A stretch of DNA of 64,000 bases, from assembly GCA_964035575.1 (NCBI GenBank), contig OZ037840.1, positions 310,001-374,000 of the forward strand, in the 5' to 3' direction. This DNA is from Rhynchopus sp. YZ270_cl-10 (Eukaryota > Euglenozoa > Diplonemea > Diplonemida > Diplonemidae). The translations under genes and the position numbers were made by a program. Every line of letters starts with the position of its first letter. Positions within the stretch are counted from its first letter, which is position 1. Positions 1 through 10,084 of this stretch are shown here, piece by piece. The notes beneath the pieces were generated by a model. That model did no database searches and was not told the DNA's origin. It saw only the letters and a program-made list of their open reading frames with translations.

Positions 1-329
1 AAATAAAGCAAATATTTCATGTACAAGTTGAAACTTTCGGAGTCCCAAAGAAAAGAAGAAAAAAAATTGTAGAAGATGTTTGTGTCTCTCGTGCACATAG
101 CTTAAGATAAAAGAGCTGAAGAGTTGAAGGCTGTCAAGACTTGCCACACGGTTACCAGATGACCCGGAAAAATAAAATGCATTTCTTTTGCTTGCATGGT
201 TTACCATACTATGGACACGGCGCGAGTCGGGCAGAAAAATACTCCCGAATTAGATTCATATACTTTCAGTTCACAGAATTGAAAGTATTTGAGAGGGTCA
301 ACACATGCACCCTCGAATAAATAAATACC

Positions 330-375
330 CCGGACTGAGTAGAGGCTGGGTCACTCAGCCTGGACTCAGTTCGGC
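330..375. repeat. Foldback (CTCAG-rich inverted repeat)
   Basis: The arms ACTGAGT and ACTCAGT flank an inner GGCTG/CAGCC hairpin, all inside matching CCG/CGG ends. More CTCAG and CGGCC words follow up to about 430. It looks like a small foldback element end. I found no TSD. Confidence 0.5.
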
Positions 376-1001
376 GAAATATAACTCAGCTTGGGCTCAG
401 CCAAAACTCAGGTTGATTCGGCCCGACTCGGCCATGCATAGTATGTTTTACGATGCACTTCATGCAAAAGAAAAGAAGAATCATTTTACTTAGTTGCTAA
501 TGGCATGTTACTGTTGCTAGCATAGTACCCCAGGTCATATGATCATGCAGGTAAACACACAATAGAACCCACTATACATACTCTCACGAAGAGAGAAAAG
601 ACGGAACAAAAAGGAAATGGGATAACCAAATAGTTCATCACATGTTGGGGCCAAGGGAGGGGGCACGCCACACACATTTTTTTCAAAAAAAAAATTCCTT
701 TGACTATGTACTGCTATAGGAGGAGGCAGCAGTCACGTTTAGCACATCGTAACACACATCTTCAAAATCAGATATCAATGGGGAGAAAAACAAAAAACAA
801 AAACAAAACGTTAGTCAGAGGAGCAAAGCCACTGTACTTCGGTAATCTCAAAAAGAGAGAAAAATATTTTTCGCACAAAAATAAAAATAAAAAAAAAGAG
901 CTCCATTCCTTTATGGTGTCTATCAAGCTTTTGACAACATAGGAAATATGAATAAGGCATCTGCATACAAATAAAAGAGTGTCTAGGACGTACAACTACG
1001 G

Positions 1002-1330
1002 AAGGTGCGTGTCTGCTAAGCTACGTTATTATTATTTTGTTTTTGGTGCTCCTGATAACCCCATTTTGCGTACTTGTTGCGCACTTTGTGCACGAAAAGA
1101 AAAAAAAATACAGGAATACCCTATATTGCGTACTTGTTGCGTACTTGGTATTTTTTTATTTCAGGATCACCAGTTTTTGTTTTTTTTTTTTTGTTGTGTC
1201 GACGCTCGAGAATATACTCGACTTTCTTCTTTTCTTTTTTTTGTTATCTCCTTATTTTCCTACACACAACAATAAATTGGGGGGGAAAAAACAACAAGCT
1301 CGTAAAGCGACGAAAATCCTTTTTTCTTTT
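1002..1330 (+). repeat. Dispersed repeat, copy 1 (other copy near 57.0 kb)
   Basis: The ends (a GGAAGGTGCGTG block near 1000 and an ACAACAAGCTCGTAAAGCG block near 1290) match 57022-57145. The two blocks are farther apart here, so extra T-rich sequence separates them in this copy. Within it the words TTGCGTACTTGTTGCG occur twice (about 1068 and 1126). Confidence 0.45.
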
Positions 1331-2022
1331 ATCATCACTTTCCCCCCTCAGTGCACCCTGAAGTCAGTTGTTCAATTTTCAATTTCAATAATTTGGCTTT
1401 GAGATCTGAATCAGGGATTTCATTTTCACAAAGTCTTTTTCTTTTATTTTCCTTTTATTTTCACCGAAGGTATCTACTGATGATAACGTCCGGTTTGTCA
1501 ATCGCATACAAAAAGAGATAAATAATTCGTACAAACTAAAGAGAGGTTGAAAGTGCAAACGCCTTATCGTACCTTCATCAGACGCAGGCACTGGTATAAA
1601 GTGTTGGTGTATTTTAAAAAAATCAAAAAAAAAAAAACAAAAAAAAAAACATCGCCGGTTTACCAAAGTTATCCCAATATGGACTGCAGTAGGTCAGGCG
1701 CTCCTGTTTCCACCTCACAACACATCAGGGACATTTGGCATATTCAATTCTGTTTTTTTTTCTTTTTCTCTTTGTATCAAAAATATTTTTCGTGAATTTA
1801 GTACCACACCTCCGCAGGGTTCAGCCCCTCACATTATGTATTTTTTTTTAAAAAATGCTCCTTTTCTAGAAGTATTTAGGGGAACACAAAAGAGAAAAGT
1901 AAAAAAATGAACTTAAGCCTCTCTGTGCTTCGTCAACGTTGCAAGAAATGGGGTAAAACAAAACAAAACACACACACGCGCTATTGAAGACTCCCTGCCA
2001 ATCGTTTAACTTTTTTTTTGAT

Positions 2023-2153
2023 AAATTGTTGGGGTAGTGTAGTTGCCTCGGTTGTGTTGCCACAGTTTGTGCAATCTCCACTGTCTTTTTTTTTTTGAAA
2101 ACTTGGTACGAACGTTGTATCAGTGTAGCCACCCGAGAGTGTGCTCCACGATA
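2023..2153 (+). repeat. Dispersed repeat with the ACTTGGTTGTAT..TGCTCCAC motif
   Basis: The first half (GATAAATTGTTGGGGTAGTGT... to about 2085) recurs at 58836-58900. The second half (2096-2153: GAAAACTTGG..GTGTAGCCACCC..GTGTGCTCCAC) recurs near 19524, 57192 and 60271, and is the target site split by the element at 6517-10060. It follows long T tracts each time. Function unknown. Confidence 0.6.
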
Positions 2154-2214
2154 GTTTTTTCTCGTCGGTGTAGGTAAACAAGCAAATATAACCCCATGGC
2201 AGAGTTTATTTTTC

Positions 2215-2640
2215 GATCCGGTTTTTCAGGCCTCAAGGGGGGTCGAAAATTTGTCAGTCGAGCCCGGGCGCGCTTCGCGCGCCCGGGTCCCCACCTTAGC
2301 TCAAGTTGGGGGCCTCCGGCGGAATGTGAGAATTCCGTGGTTGTCCAACTGCGGAGTTCGGCACTTCCCTGATATTTACACCAGGCAGACGGGGCACACG
2401 AATTATCAGTAACCTCAGTACATTTACAAAAGAAACGGCGGTCATGGCACCCATAGGTTCCTGGCGAAGCCACGGTACGCAACATTTCAAAAATTTGCGC
2501 TTAAAATTACACATTTTTACCGCCAAACTATGTCATGGGAAGGGTGGGTTGCAATCTTGCGCCGCAGGCGCACGGTACGCTACTTTTTGTCTTTTGCCAT
2601 GCTGCATGCTTCCTTTTCCTTCGGCGTTTGACTAATTGAG
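2215..2640 (+). repeat. Dispersed repeat carrying three GNA-loop hairpins
   Basis: The reverse complement of most of this stretch lies at 19020-19375, and a shorter, more divergent relative at about 10955-11290. It contains a perfect 11-bp stem with a TTC loop (2263-2287), a 4-bp stem with a GAA loop (2462-2472) and a 6-bp stem with a GCA loop (2558-2572). No coding capacity is seen. Confidence 0.7.
2263..2287. repeat. Perfect hairpin, 11-bp stem, TTC/GAA triloop
   Basis: The left arm CCCGGGCGCGC pairs without mismatch with GCGCGCCCGGG around a three-base loop, TTC (GAA on the other strand). A decayed version lies near 42455-42475. It is the longest GC-only member of the triloop hairpin set. 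Confidence 0.9.
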
Positions 2641-3330
2641 TCGCGTTCTGGCTGCACGGAGTCACTTTGTTCACGAGGCACGAGGCTGAATATGGCCCCA
2701 TGAGTGCACATGTGGGTGCATGCCGGGCCACCCCCCCTGGAAATTTTTCGGCCCGGATTTTTTTTTTCTCCACCCCCCCTGGACACGTCTGAAAAACCCC
2801 CCAAGGGGGGTCGAACCCCCCCCCACCCCCCCACAAAAAAATCTCTGCCCCATGGCAAAAAAAAAAAACACCCCCCCTTTCCGAAACGGCACGCAGTTAT
2901 CTTTATCCTCACCCCCTTTAGGTTGGGAAATTCGAATAAGGGCAAACAAACTTTTTTTATGCGTTCGCGTCCTGCCTGCCTAGGTTTTTTTGAGATTTTT
3001 GGGGAAAAAAGTTTTTTTGAAAAAAACCTCAGACACGTTCTCGGTGTGTGCAAGAAAGCGGCGCACCTGAGACCACTCCCAACCACGTCATACGGTGCAC
3101 TGATGGAGGATCACGCAGCCGACCTTCTGCGCTACCTCGTAGAGGCGGGATTTATTGACGCAGAGACAGACGACCTTCTCCGACCATCGCAGTAAAAGGG
3201 ATGAGAGGGGAGGACATTTTATCTTTACTTTTTCTATACTTTTTACTTTTCAAGCTAATCAAACAAATGCAAATAAAAAAAAAAAAAAAAAAAAAAAGTT
3301 TTTTTCAATTTTTTTGTGTTGGGGCTGTGT

Positions 3331-3728
3331 CAGGGTGTTTCCTAATTTGCTTCCGCTTCCGGTCTTTGGAAAAAAATTGCCAGGGAAAAAGTTTGCGGAA
3401 AAATTAGGGACGTGTTTAAAGTGCTTTTGTTTTGGTATTTTCCCGAAAAAAGTATGTTGGGTACCGTGCGCCTGCGGCGCTGTCTGTTCCTACCAGTTTC
3501 TACAGGCAAACACTTGGCCCCCTTTACGTTACGCTGACGGGACACTCATTTTGTCCAAAACCAAGAACTTGGCTATTTCGGCAAAGTGACCCCACCACAG
3601 CGCGGACGGATTCCGGAAATGCCAATCGCAGTATGTTTTGGGGCTGCAAACCCACTTTTTTTCCAGGGAAAAAAATTGCTTCCGGATGTCGGAATTTTGA
3701 AAAATTTCCAGAATTAGGAGACACCCTG
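3331..3728. mobile_element. hAT-like MITE, 398 bp
   Basis: TIRs are CAGGGTGTTTCCTAATT and AATTAGGAGACACCCTG. The flanks GGCTGTGT and GGCTGTGA match at 7 of 8 positions, an 8-bp TSD with one later change, as in hAT elements. It is a shorter relative of 58943-59573 and contains the GCGCC-TGC-GGCGC hairpin (3468-3480) and one 85-bp module. Confidence 0.82.
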
Positions 3729-3755
3729 GGCTGTGAGTTAACATTCTTCCCTCCC

Positions 3756-3978
3756 TACTGTGTATACTGTGTATACTGTGTATACTGTGTATACTGTGTA
3801 TACTGTGTATACTGTGTATACTGTGTATACTGTGTATACTGTGTATACTGTGTATACTGTGTATACTGTGTATACTGTGTATACTGTGTATACTGTGTAT
3901 ACTGTGTATACTGTGTATACTGTGTATACTGTGTATACTGTGTATACTGTGTATACTGTGTATACTGTGTATACTGTG
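3756..3978. repeat. 9-bp tandem array (TACTGTGTA)n, about 25 copies
   Basis: This is a near-perfect tandem array of TACTGTGTA just right of the hAT-like MITE and directly left of an 85-bp module (3987-4070). At 20501-20512 the same module is preceded by only one to two units, which looks like the unexpanded state. Open frames across the array (repeating YTV or CVY) are artefacts of its 9-bp period. Confidence 0.95.
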
Positions 3979-4485
3979 AGGAAATTGATCAAAAACGAGA
4001 ACTTGTCCATTTCAGCAAATTGACCCCACCACTGGACGGACGGATTCCGAAAATGCAAATGCCGGCGTTAAAAGCTTCACCAGCACCACTGTACTGTGGC
4101 CTGTGGCCTGGGTACTCATCCGGGGGAAAAAGTGCTCACCTGCTATTTTATAATATAACTTTAGGTGGTTCCATTTTGGGAAATATGAGAAAATAGTCAA
4201 AACCAGTGTCAACAGGAAAAAAAAAAGAGAAAAAACCGACTCCGGAGGGTCAACTCCCGGGTTCAGCAAGCACATTTTGAAAAAAACTTTTTTTTGAAAC
4301 AAACTTTTTTTTGCCTGCCTGCCAGGGTTTTTCTGGGTACCCTTAGGACGCGAACGCAAACGAAAAATTTGTTTGCCCTAATTCGTATAAGTAATTATAC
4401 AGAATTATACGGTATTCGGCCCCCAGCAGCACCGTATAACACTGTATAATTCTGTATACTACCGTATAATACGGTAATCGTATAA

Positions 4486-6049
4486 GGGCACGGTAATTTT
4501 TTTTCTTGGTAAGCGTCAGAGCCAGGGGTGTCGCTAATTCGGGTCCAGGGTCCCGACTTTTTCAAAACCCAAAAAAAAATTTGCACCCAATACAGGGTGG
4601 GTTTAATGTGTAAACAACTTGTTCTTTTTTTAAGTGAGAGGCCACCGTGAACTCGGTTGTGTCAGAACGTTCCAAAAACGAGGTTTTTGGGGGTCAGGGA
4701 AAATCCCCAGGTGCCGCCCTCACCCCGCGAAGATTTTTTTTTTGGGTGGGATTTCCAGATTTACCTTACCCTGCCTTACCCTTTTTTTTTGCAAACCAGG
4801 GTTTCCTTAGTAAAGGTACCATAGCGTGTTTTTGCGCACACATGTGACCCCACCGTGGAGAGCAATCGGCTCGCGCAATCAAAAGAATGCAGAGAAAAAG
4901 GAAAAGACAAAAAGACAAAAGCTGGGTACCGTGCGCCTGCGGCGCTACCGTTCTCAGTCAAGAACACCACAATTTCATCTGAAGCTGTGTTTTCAGAGTT
5001 GAACATGACCCTTGTTTACGAGAATCGGCAGTCTCGAAAAGTGCACAGGAATAAAAAAATGGTGAAAACTTAAATACTGAAAACTCGTCCATTTTTCCAA
5101 AATGACCCCATCACTTTCTGCAATTGCACCGCATCGGACGATACAATCAACAAAAACGCCCAAAAACGCCTCCCCTTTTTTCGTGATCTGGGAACATGCT
5201 TGCAAGGGTTTCCTTGCTAAAACCAGAGAATCTCATACTTCATAGTAAGGGTACTTTAGCGTATTTTAGCGCACACATGTGACCCCACCGTGGAGAGCAA
5301 TCGGCTCGCACAATCAAAAGAACGCAGAGAAAAGGGAAAAAGAAAAAGACAAAAGTTGGGTACCGTGCGCCTGCGGCGCTACCTACTGTTCTCAGTAGTG
5401 TCAAAAACACCACAATTTCATCTGAATTTGGGTTTTCAGACCTGAAAATGACCCATGTTTAAGAGTATGGGTTCATATTTTGTGAAAATTTAAGTCACTA
5501 AAATTTTGTCCATTTCCGTATATCCCCCACCACAGCCTGGGATTGGCTCGGAAATGCCACAAAACACTGTTTTTTCGCCCCCTGGTGATGGAAAAAAAAT
5601 CCCCACGTAAAAAAAAAAATTTGCACCCCGATTTCAGATTTTTCAAAAATTTCCCCAAAATTAGCGACACCCCTGGTCAGAGCACTTCTCAAAAAAAAGT
5701 ACGCACGCACGCAAAAAAAAATTATGCAGTAAAAAAAATTATGAGTGGTGAAAAAAATTATAGAGGAAAATTACAGTGGGGGGAATACAGGACCAAAAAT
5801 ATTTTCCCACCAATTTTTGCCCACAAAAAATCGGGGGAATTTTTTTTTTGATTTCGGCTCTCAGGAGTCTGTGTGTGCTGTGATGGGGTCAATTTGCGCT
5901 GAAAAATGTACATTTTTTACCTAAAATACATTGTTGAGTTATTGAGGGCCCCCCTTTATAATTTTTTTTCCTGCATAATTTTTTTCCCTGGAATCTCAAA
6001 AAAAAAGTACGCACGCAGACGCTTACCAAAAATAAAAATTACCGTGCCC
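4486..6049. mobile_element. PIF/Harbinger-like non-autonomous element 2
   Basis: The terminal inverted repeats GGGCACGGTAATTTTT and its complement, with GGTAAGCGTC/GACGCTTACC just inside, are flanked by TAA (4483-4485, 6050-6052). Removing it restores the sequence at 60.05 kb. The element proper is about 400 bp; the rest is the hAT-like insertion 4523-5675. No coding capacity. Confidence 0.8.
4523..5675. mobile_element. hAT-like non-autonomous element, 1153 bp
   Basis: TIRs are CAGGGGTGTCGCTAATT and AATTAGCGACACCCCTG, flanked by a perfect 8-bp TSD, GTCAGAGC (4515-4522, 5676-5683). A second copy lies in the opposite orientation at 28081-29275. The element holds two GCGCC-TGC-GGCGC hairpins (4933-4945, 5367-5379) and two forms of the 85-bp module. 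An 8-bp TSD with a CAGGGG terminus is typical of hAT. No transposase is encoded. Confidence 0.9.
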
Positions 6050-6103
6050 TAATACGAATAATACGGTATTCGGTCGTGGCCGCGCACGTATAATACAACC
6101 TAG

Positions 6104-6512
6104 CCACCTCCCTACCCCCTGCACGCACGGTGACCTTGTTACCCTGGTAACGAAGCAAAGCAACAAACCTTTCCTTGTAACTTTTTTGCAACCCTAACTC
6201 AACAATACCAAGCTCGATCTTGGTTCAATTTTATTGTATTTTTGCTTTGCTACACAGCAATGGAAGTCTGCTTGCCACCAGGGGGTAACAAAGTACACTG
6301 TACAGTTATCATGTGACCTTTTTTTTTGCATGAAATGCAAGTAAAAAAAACACAAACAACGTGTTATTTTGCACATGTCACCTGGTACATGGTCACTGTG
6401 GATACCTTGGACATCGATACCTCACGCTAATGCTGTCATCACAGAGGGAGGGGAAACCGCTCTGTGTCTTCCGTGAAAAATACGTTTATTTATTTTTGAA
6501 AACTTGGTTGTA
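6104..6512. other. Gene-free spacer
   Basis: AT-rich sequence without coding signal. It ends at 6494-6516 in the first half of the ACTTGGTTGTATTAG motif, which is the insertion site of the next element. Confidence 0.6.
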
Positions 6513-6599
6513 TTAGTCATACATAATAGGTACGTACGTAATACGCGGCAAATACGTAGTAAAAATAATAAAATACGTAGTACGTATTTGCAACATGAA

Positions 6600-6725
6600 G
6601 GGGTATTTATTTAATAATAATTAATTAATACTACGTAAAATGCGCGTATTTTTAATTAATACTACGTAAGTTGCGCGTATTTTTATTTAATACTACGTAA
6701 ATGCGCGTATTTTTAATAGTTACCA
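6600..6725. repeat. Subterminal tandem repeat of the 3.5-kb element
   Basis: About three copies of a roughly 33-bp unit (AATTAATACTACGTAA then TGCGCGTATTTTT). An inverted counterpart lies near the right end (about 9890-9960). Such subterminal arrays often bind transposase; that role is inferred. Confidence 0.65.
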
Positions 6726-6727
6726 CG

Positions 6728-7829
6728 TATATCATACAATGCAACGAGGCCGGGTACGCCTGAAAATACTCGTATCTGGAAAATATATCTGAGGCGTGCC
6801 TGAGGCGTCACTGAGGCGTGCCTGAGGCGTACTCGGGATTAGTTACGTTTAAGTACGCCTCAGGCACGCCTGAGTGTATATCAACGCATACTTGCGTTTC
6901 AGGCGCCTGGTGTGTATTTTTTCCCCGCAAAAAGGGCCTCTGATGCATTTCCGGAGCGATCTGAAAAAATTCCGGGGTCGGACAATTTTTTTAGCAAAAA
7001 ATGCGTGACTTTAAGTTTGTACCAAAAATCAGGGGAAAGTATACCCGGTTTCATATTTCTGCTGATATATAAAATTATTATGCACAGGTCATCACGTTTC
7101 TAAGGCATGCCATGTATTTCCTCCGCCCCCTGAAATGTGCTGAAATTAACTTTCGGTGTCCTGCTGAGAAAATTGCGGGGTCGCAAGATATTTTTAGTGT
7201 AAAAATATCATGGTTACTGCTTACAGTAAACTGCCTCCTAAAAAGAGGCTTCGCAGAAGATGAGTCATACCTCGGTTATGTATAAAAAAGTCCTTTGGTC
7301 ACCCCATAGTTGTACTAAAAATAGAGCTGTGGTCTGTGGATCAAGGAGGCCTGTGTAAAATTCTGGGATCTCGATGGGATCTCTCTAGTGTTAGAGGGTC
7401 CAGCCTTGTATGAGCCTCTTCCGTCTTGCATCAAGTTGGGCCCCGAAGGGACCCAGTCGAAAAGCACCCCCGAAATTTGTTTCCAATGATTCTTGAATCA
7501 ATGAAATACCCGAAGGTACCACCAAAATATATAGCACCAAAGCTCAGCGAACCCTTTTCATTTTTTCGACTCGCTCGGCCCACAGGCACATTTTTCATCG
7601 TGCGACCCCGCATTTGAAAGATTTTGCTACCTCTGAATCGAAAACCACAAAATTTGGGGGAATACTTTTTTGTTCATGACCAAAATGCTGGTAAGAAATA
7701 TAAATATACTCAGGCGTGCCTGAGGCGTACTTAAACGTAACTAATCCCGAGTACGCCTCAGGCACGCCTGAGTATTTATTTTCAGGCCTTGGCGAGGCCG
7801 ACTCGGCCTCGTTGCATTGTATGGTATAT
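6728..7829. mobile_element. Nested 1.1-kb TIR element without genes
   Basis: It has inverted ends CATACAATGCAACGAGGCCG (left) and the complement (right). Next come larger subterminal inverted blocks of CTCAGGCGTGCCTGAG and GAGTACGCCTCAGG units (6785-6875 and 7708-7775). No clear TSD. No frame has coding character. It lies wholly inside the 3.5-kb element, so it is younger or was carried along as cargo. Confidence 0.7.
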
Positions 7830-7965
7830 TGACCGTAGTTTTAATTACTCAAATGGTGTTCCGGAGGGGGGCTATGTTGACAGGTCCCTGAGAGGTCATT
7901 GGTATAAGGGGGAGGGGGTACACTTTATAATTTGTGGTAGGGTTTTTGGCCGGGAAAGATGCATC

Positions 7966-8037
7966 GTCCAAAAACACCGGCATTTGCATTTTTGGAATCC
8001 GTCCGTCCAGTAGTGGGTCACTTTGCAAAATTGGACA
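7966..8037 (-). repeat. 85-bp module fragment
   Basis: In reverse orientation it matches the block TTGTCCATTTC...TGACCCCACCAC...CGGATTCCGGAAATGC that recurs in the hAT-like elements. Here it stands alone, upstream of the transposase-like gene. Confidence 0.6.
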
Positions 8038-8197
8038 GTTCTCGGCACACGTAAATACGTACATACAAAAAAAGCATACAAGTTATAAAATGACACACAC
8101 ACCCCCCCCCCTTTTTTTTTGACATGGCAAAATGGTGCTGTTATCCCCCGCCCGTCCTTCCCACCAATCATCAACGGAACAGATTTGATTTTTAGAT

Positions 8198-9693
8198 ATG
8201 TCTGCGTCTGGGAAGCGTGCGGCGTCGACCTCGCCGGAAGGGCAAAGGGAGAAGAGGGGGAGGCCCAAGGGCAGCAAGAACAAGACCGCCCCCTCCAAGC
8301 CCGCCCCCAAAAACACCGCCAAAAGCACCCCCAAGCACGCACCCAAGCCCGCACCCAAGGCCACACCCAAGGAGACGAACGGCGCCGAGAGTGAGAAAGA
8401 TACAGCGGGGGAGGGGGGGAAGAAGCGGAAGAGGCAGACGAAGGGGGACGGCAAGGCGCTACTCAGTAGCGTCATGGACCAGGCCCCCACTTCGTCTGCC
8501 TCAAAAAAAAAAAAAACCAGAAGACTCCGACGGACATGGAGACCCTGCACAAAGCCTTATTCAGGGACCATTCGCTGAAGGTGGTGAAGGTGGCGACGTT
8601 GCAGAAGTCGCACCGGTCCTCCCTCCTGGATCGCGGCTTCAAGGAGACCGACGAAGTGGTCTTCTGCGAGGCGTGCAACGGGCCCCGGTCCAATTGGGAC
8701 CTGGACAGCCTGAGGCAACACCTGACCGGGATAAAGCACACAGAGCTGCTCGCAAGGCTGATGGAGAAAAAGGGTACGAAGGTGAAGAAGACACACCCCG
8801 AGGACGATGCAGACAAAAATGACGATGAAGCTGAAGACGAAGATGAAGAAGAAAAGGAGGTGCGTGTGACGACAGGCCTTTTTTCCAAAACCGAAAAAAA
8901 CAAGATGTTTGCCCACGCGGCCCTTTATGGGGGGTCAACGAGCGGGCAAGCAAGGCATTTTCGCAATGCAGCTGCAAAGCTCTACGGGGACCCGTCCATC
9001 TCGAAGGGCGCACTGGTTGAAATGCACATCGACAAAATCTTCCAAGAGGACATGGAGGTGGTCCTGGAGGATCTCCAACGAAGTGGCACCATCCAGCTCC
9101 TATTTGACGGTGCGGTGGTGCTTGGTAACCACATCCTTGCGGTCAGCGGCGGATCCACCGGAAAGTGGATCGACACGTTCGTGAACCGAACAACAGGTGT
9201 TCAAGAACACTTTGTTCAAAGTGGTTCGTGTGGGCACGTTGCAGAAGTCTCACAGGGCTTCAACGAGACCGACGATGTGGGCTTTAAAAAAAAAAAAAAA
9301 GACGATGTCGGCTTCATGTCAATTACAATACGGACACGCTTCGAAAAGATGGTGAATGCGATGAAGGTAAATTACAGACCCTCGACACAGTCACTTCTGG
9401 CAAACCTTCAGGAGATGTGGCAAAATCACCTCAATTTCCCTCAGATTCAGGCGGGTCGCTATGTGCATCCGGAGATGGTGAGAACCTTCATGCTGGCAAA
9501 AATAATTTCGGAACGCAGCAGCAAAGCTTTACGGGACCTCCATTTCGAAAGGACCACTGGTCGAGAGAAGTTTTATATACATATCTCGTTGACCAATCGC
9601 AGTAGCTGCCCGATATTGGTGCTGTTGTTGAAGCCAGGCTCTCGTAGGTTTTCGAGTGCAGACGCGACCTGCTCATGCACGACGGTGAAGTAA
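8198..9693 (+). pseudogene. BED-finger/AT-hook transposase-like gene, frameshifted
   Basis: The first frame (8198-8578) opens with an AT-hook (KRGRPKGSKNK) in a Lys/Pro-rich tail. The second (8536-9693) begins METLHKALF and has a BED-like zinc finger (C-x2-C ... H-x4-H, residues about 45-67), an acidic linker, and LLFDGAVVLGNH (around residue 190), which resembles the DG-containing first catalytic strand of hAT-type transposases. The frames meet at an A homopolymer (8503-8515); a one-base slip there would join them, so I read one gene. After residue about 225 similarity fades, with a second A-run (9286-9300). From 9234 on, stretches resemble a decayed duplicate of 8592-8670 and 8960-9020. No C-terminal dimerisation motif is present. 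Almost certainly inactive. Confidence 0.6.
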
Positions 9694-9838
9694 CCCACTT
9701 GTAACCTACTTGTAACGTTACAAGTGGGTTACATGTATGTTACATGTACCACCAAAAACCACTGAACTTCACCTAATTTCAGGCAAAATTAGGTGGTGGT
9801 GCATGTCGTGTATGTAACCCACTTGGAACCCACTTGTA
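9690..9838. repeat. Foldback of GTAACCCACTTGTAAC units
   Basis: GTAACCCACTTGTAAC (9690) is followed by its complement GTTACAAGTGGGTTAC (about 9716-9731). A third, direct copy lies at 9819-9838. The first arm overlaps a sequence like the TIR of the CGACGGTGAAGTAA MITE family (about 9678-9692), so this may be a solo MITE end. Confidence 0.55.
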
Positions 9839-10084
9839 ACGGTTTAAAACTACCGGTAATTTATAATAATATATCTATTATAATTAATATAAAAATACTT
9901 TATTTACTACGTATTTGGTACGTAAATACTTTATTTACTACGTATTTTGCGCGTATTTTGCGGCTAATCTTGCTACGTACGTAGTATTATTTTTACGTAC
10001 TACGTATTTTATTATTTTAATTAAAAAGCCGCGTATTACGTACGTACCTAATATGTATGATTAGTGTACCCGAGGATGAACTCC

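Larger units (their letters stand above)
1..2020. other. AT-rich gene-free stretch
   Basis: No coding region is recognisable. The stretch is dominated by A- and T-homopolymers. It holds a foldback at about 330-375, part of a dispersed repeat at about 1002-1330, and a variant of the CTAAGC hairpin motif near 1914. Open frames here are short and lysine- or phenylalanine-rich, as expected from homopolymer tracts. Confidence 0.7.
2940..4378. mobile_element. PIF/Harbinger-like non-autonomous element 1
   Basis: The ends are inverted repeats (GGGCAAACAAA at the left, TTTGTTTGCCC at the right), and the inverted match extends through TGCGTTCGCGTCCT. It is flanked by TAA on both sides (2937-2939, 4379-4381); a 3-bp TAA/TTA duplication is the mark of PIF/Harbinger. 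The paralogous empty site at 59.95 kb confirms the boundaries. There is no transposase gene. It contains a hAT-like insertion (3331-3728) and a 9-bp satellite. Confidence 0.8.
2918..6103. mobile_element. Small MITE split by two Harbinger-like elements
   Basis: The outer 170 bp matches an uninterrupted copy at 59938-60114 (ends CTAGGTTGTA / TACAACCTAG; here the left end reads TTAGGTTG). The match breaks at two places, each explained by a TIR element flanked by duplicated TAA: 2940-4378 and 4486-6049. The copy at 59.9 kb therefore serves as the empty site for both insertions. Confidence 0.8.
6517..10060. mobile_element. 3.5-kb TIR DNA transposon with a decayed transposase gene
   Basis: The ends TCATACATAATAGGTACG and CGTACCTAATATGTATGA are inverted repeats that extend for over 30 bp into GTAATACGCGGC. 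TTAG flanks both sides (6513-6516, 10061-10064). The outside flanks join into the ACTTGGTTGTATTAG-TGTACCC motif seen intact near 19.5 and 60.3 kb. Subterminal tandem repeats (6600-6725, 9890-9960) are built of TACTACGTA and TGCGCGTATTTT. The interior carries a transposase-like gene (8198-9693) and a nested TIR element. A 4-bp TSD does not fit classical hAT, so the superfamily is open. Confidence 0.8.

Noticed and set aside
3756-3978. CRISPR array
   Set aside because: Units are contiguous without spacers, in a eukaryotic context without cas genes.
3432-4196. 254-codon frame with CVY repeats
   Set aside because: Driven by the 9-bp array and ends inside two transposable elements.
7426-7617. Overlapping 60-codon frames on both strands
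   Set aside because: Inside the nested gene-free TIR element; no codon bias or motif.
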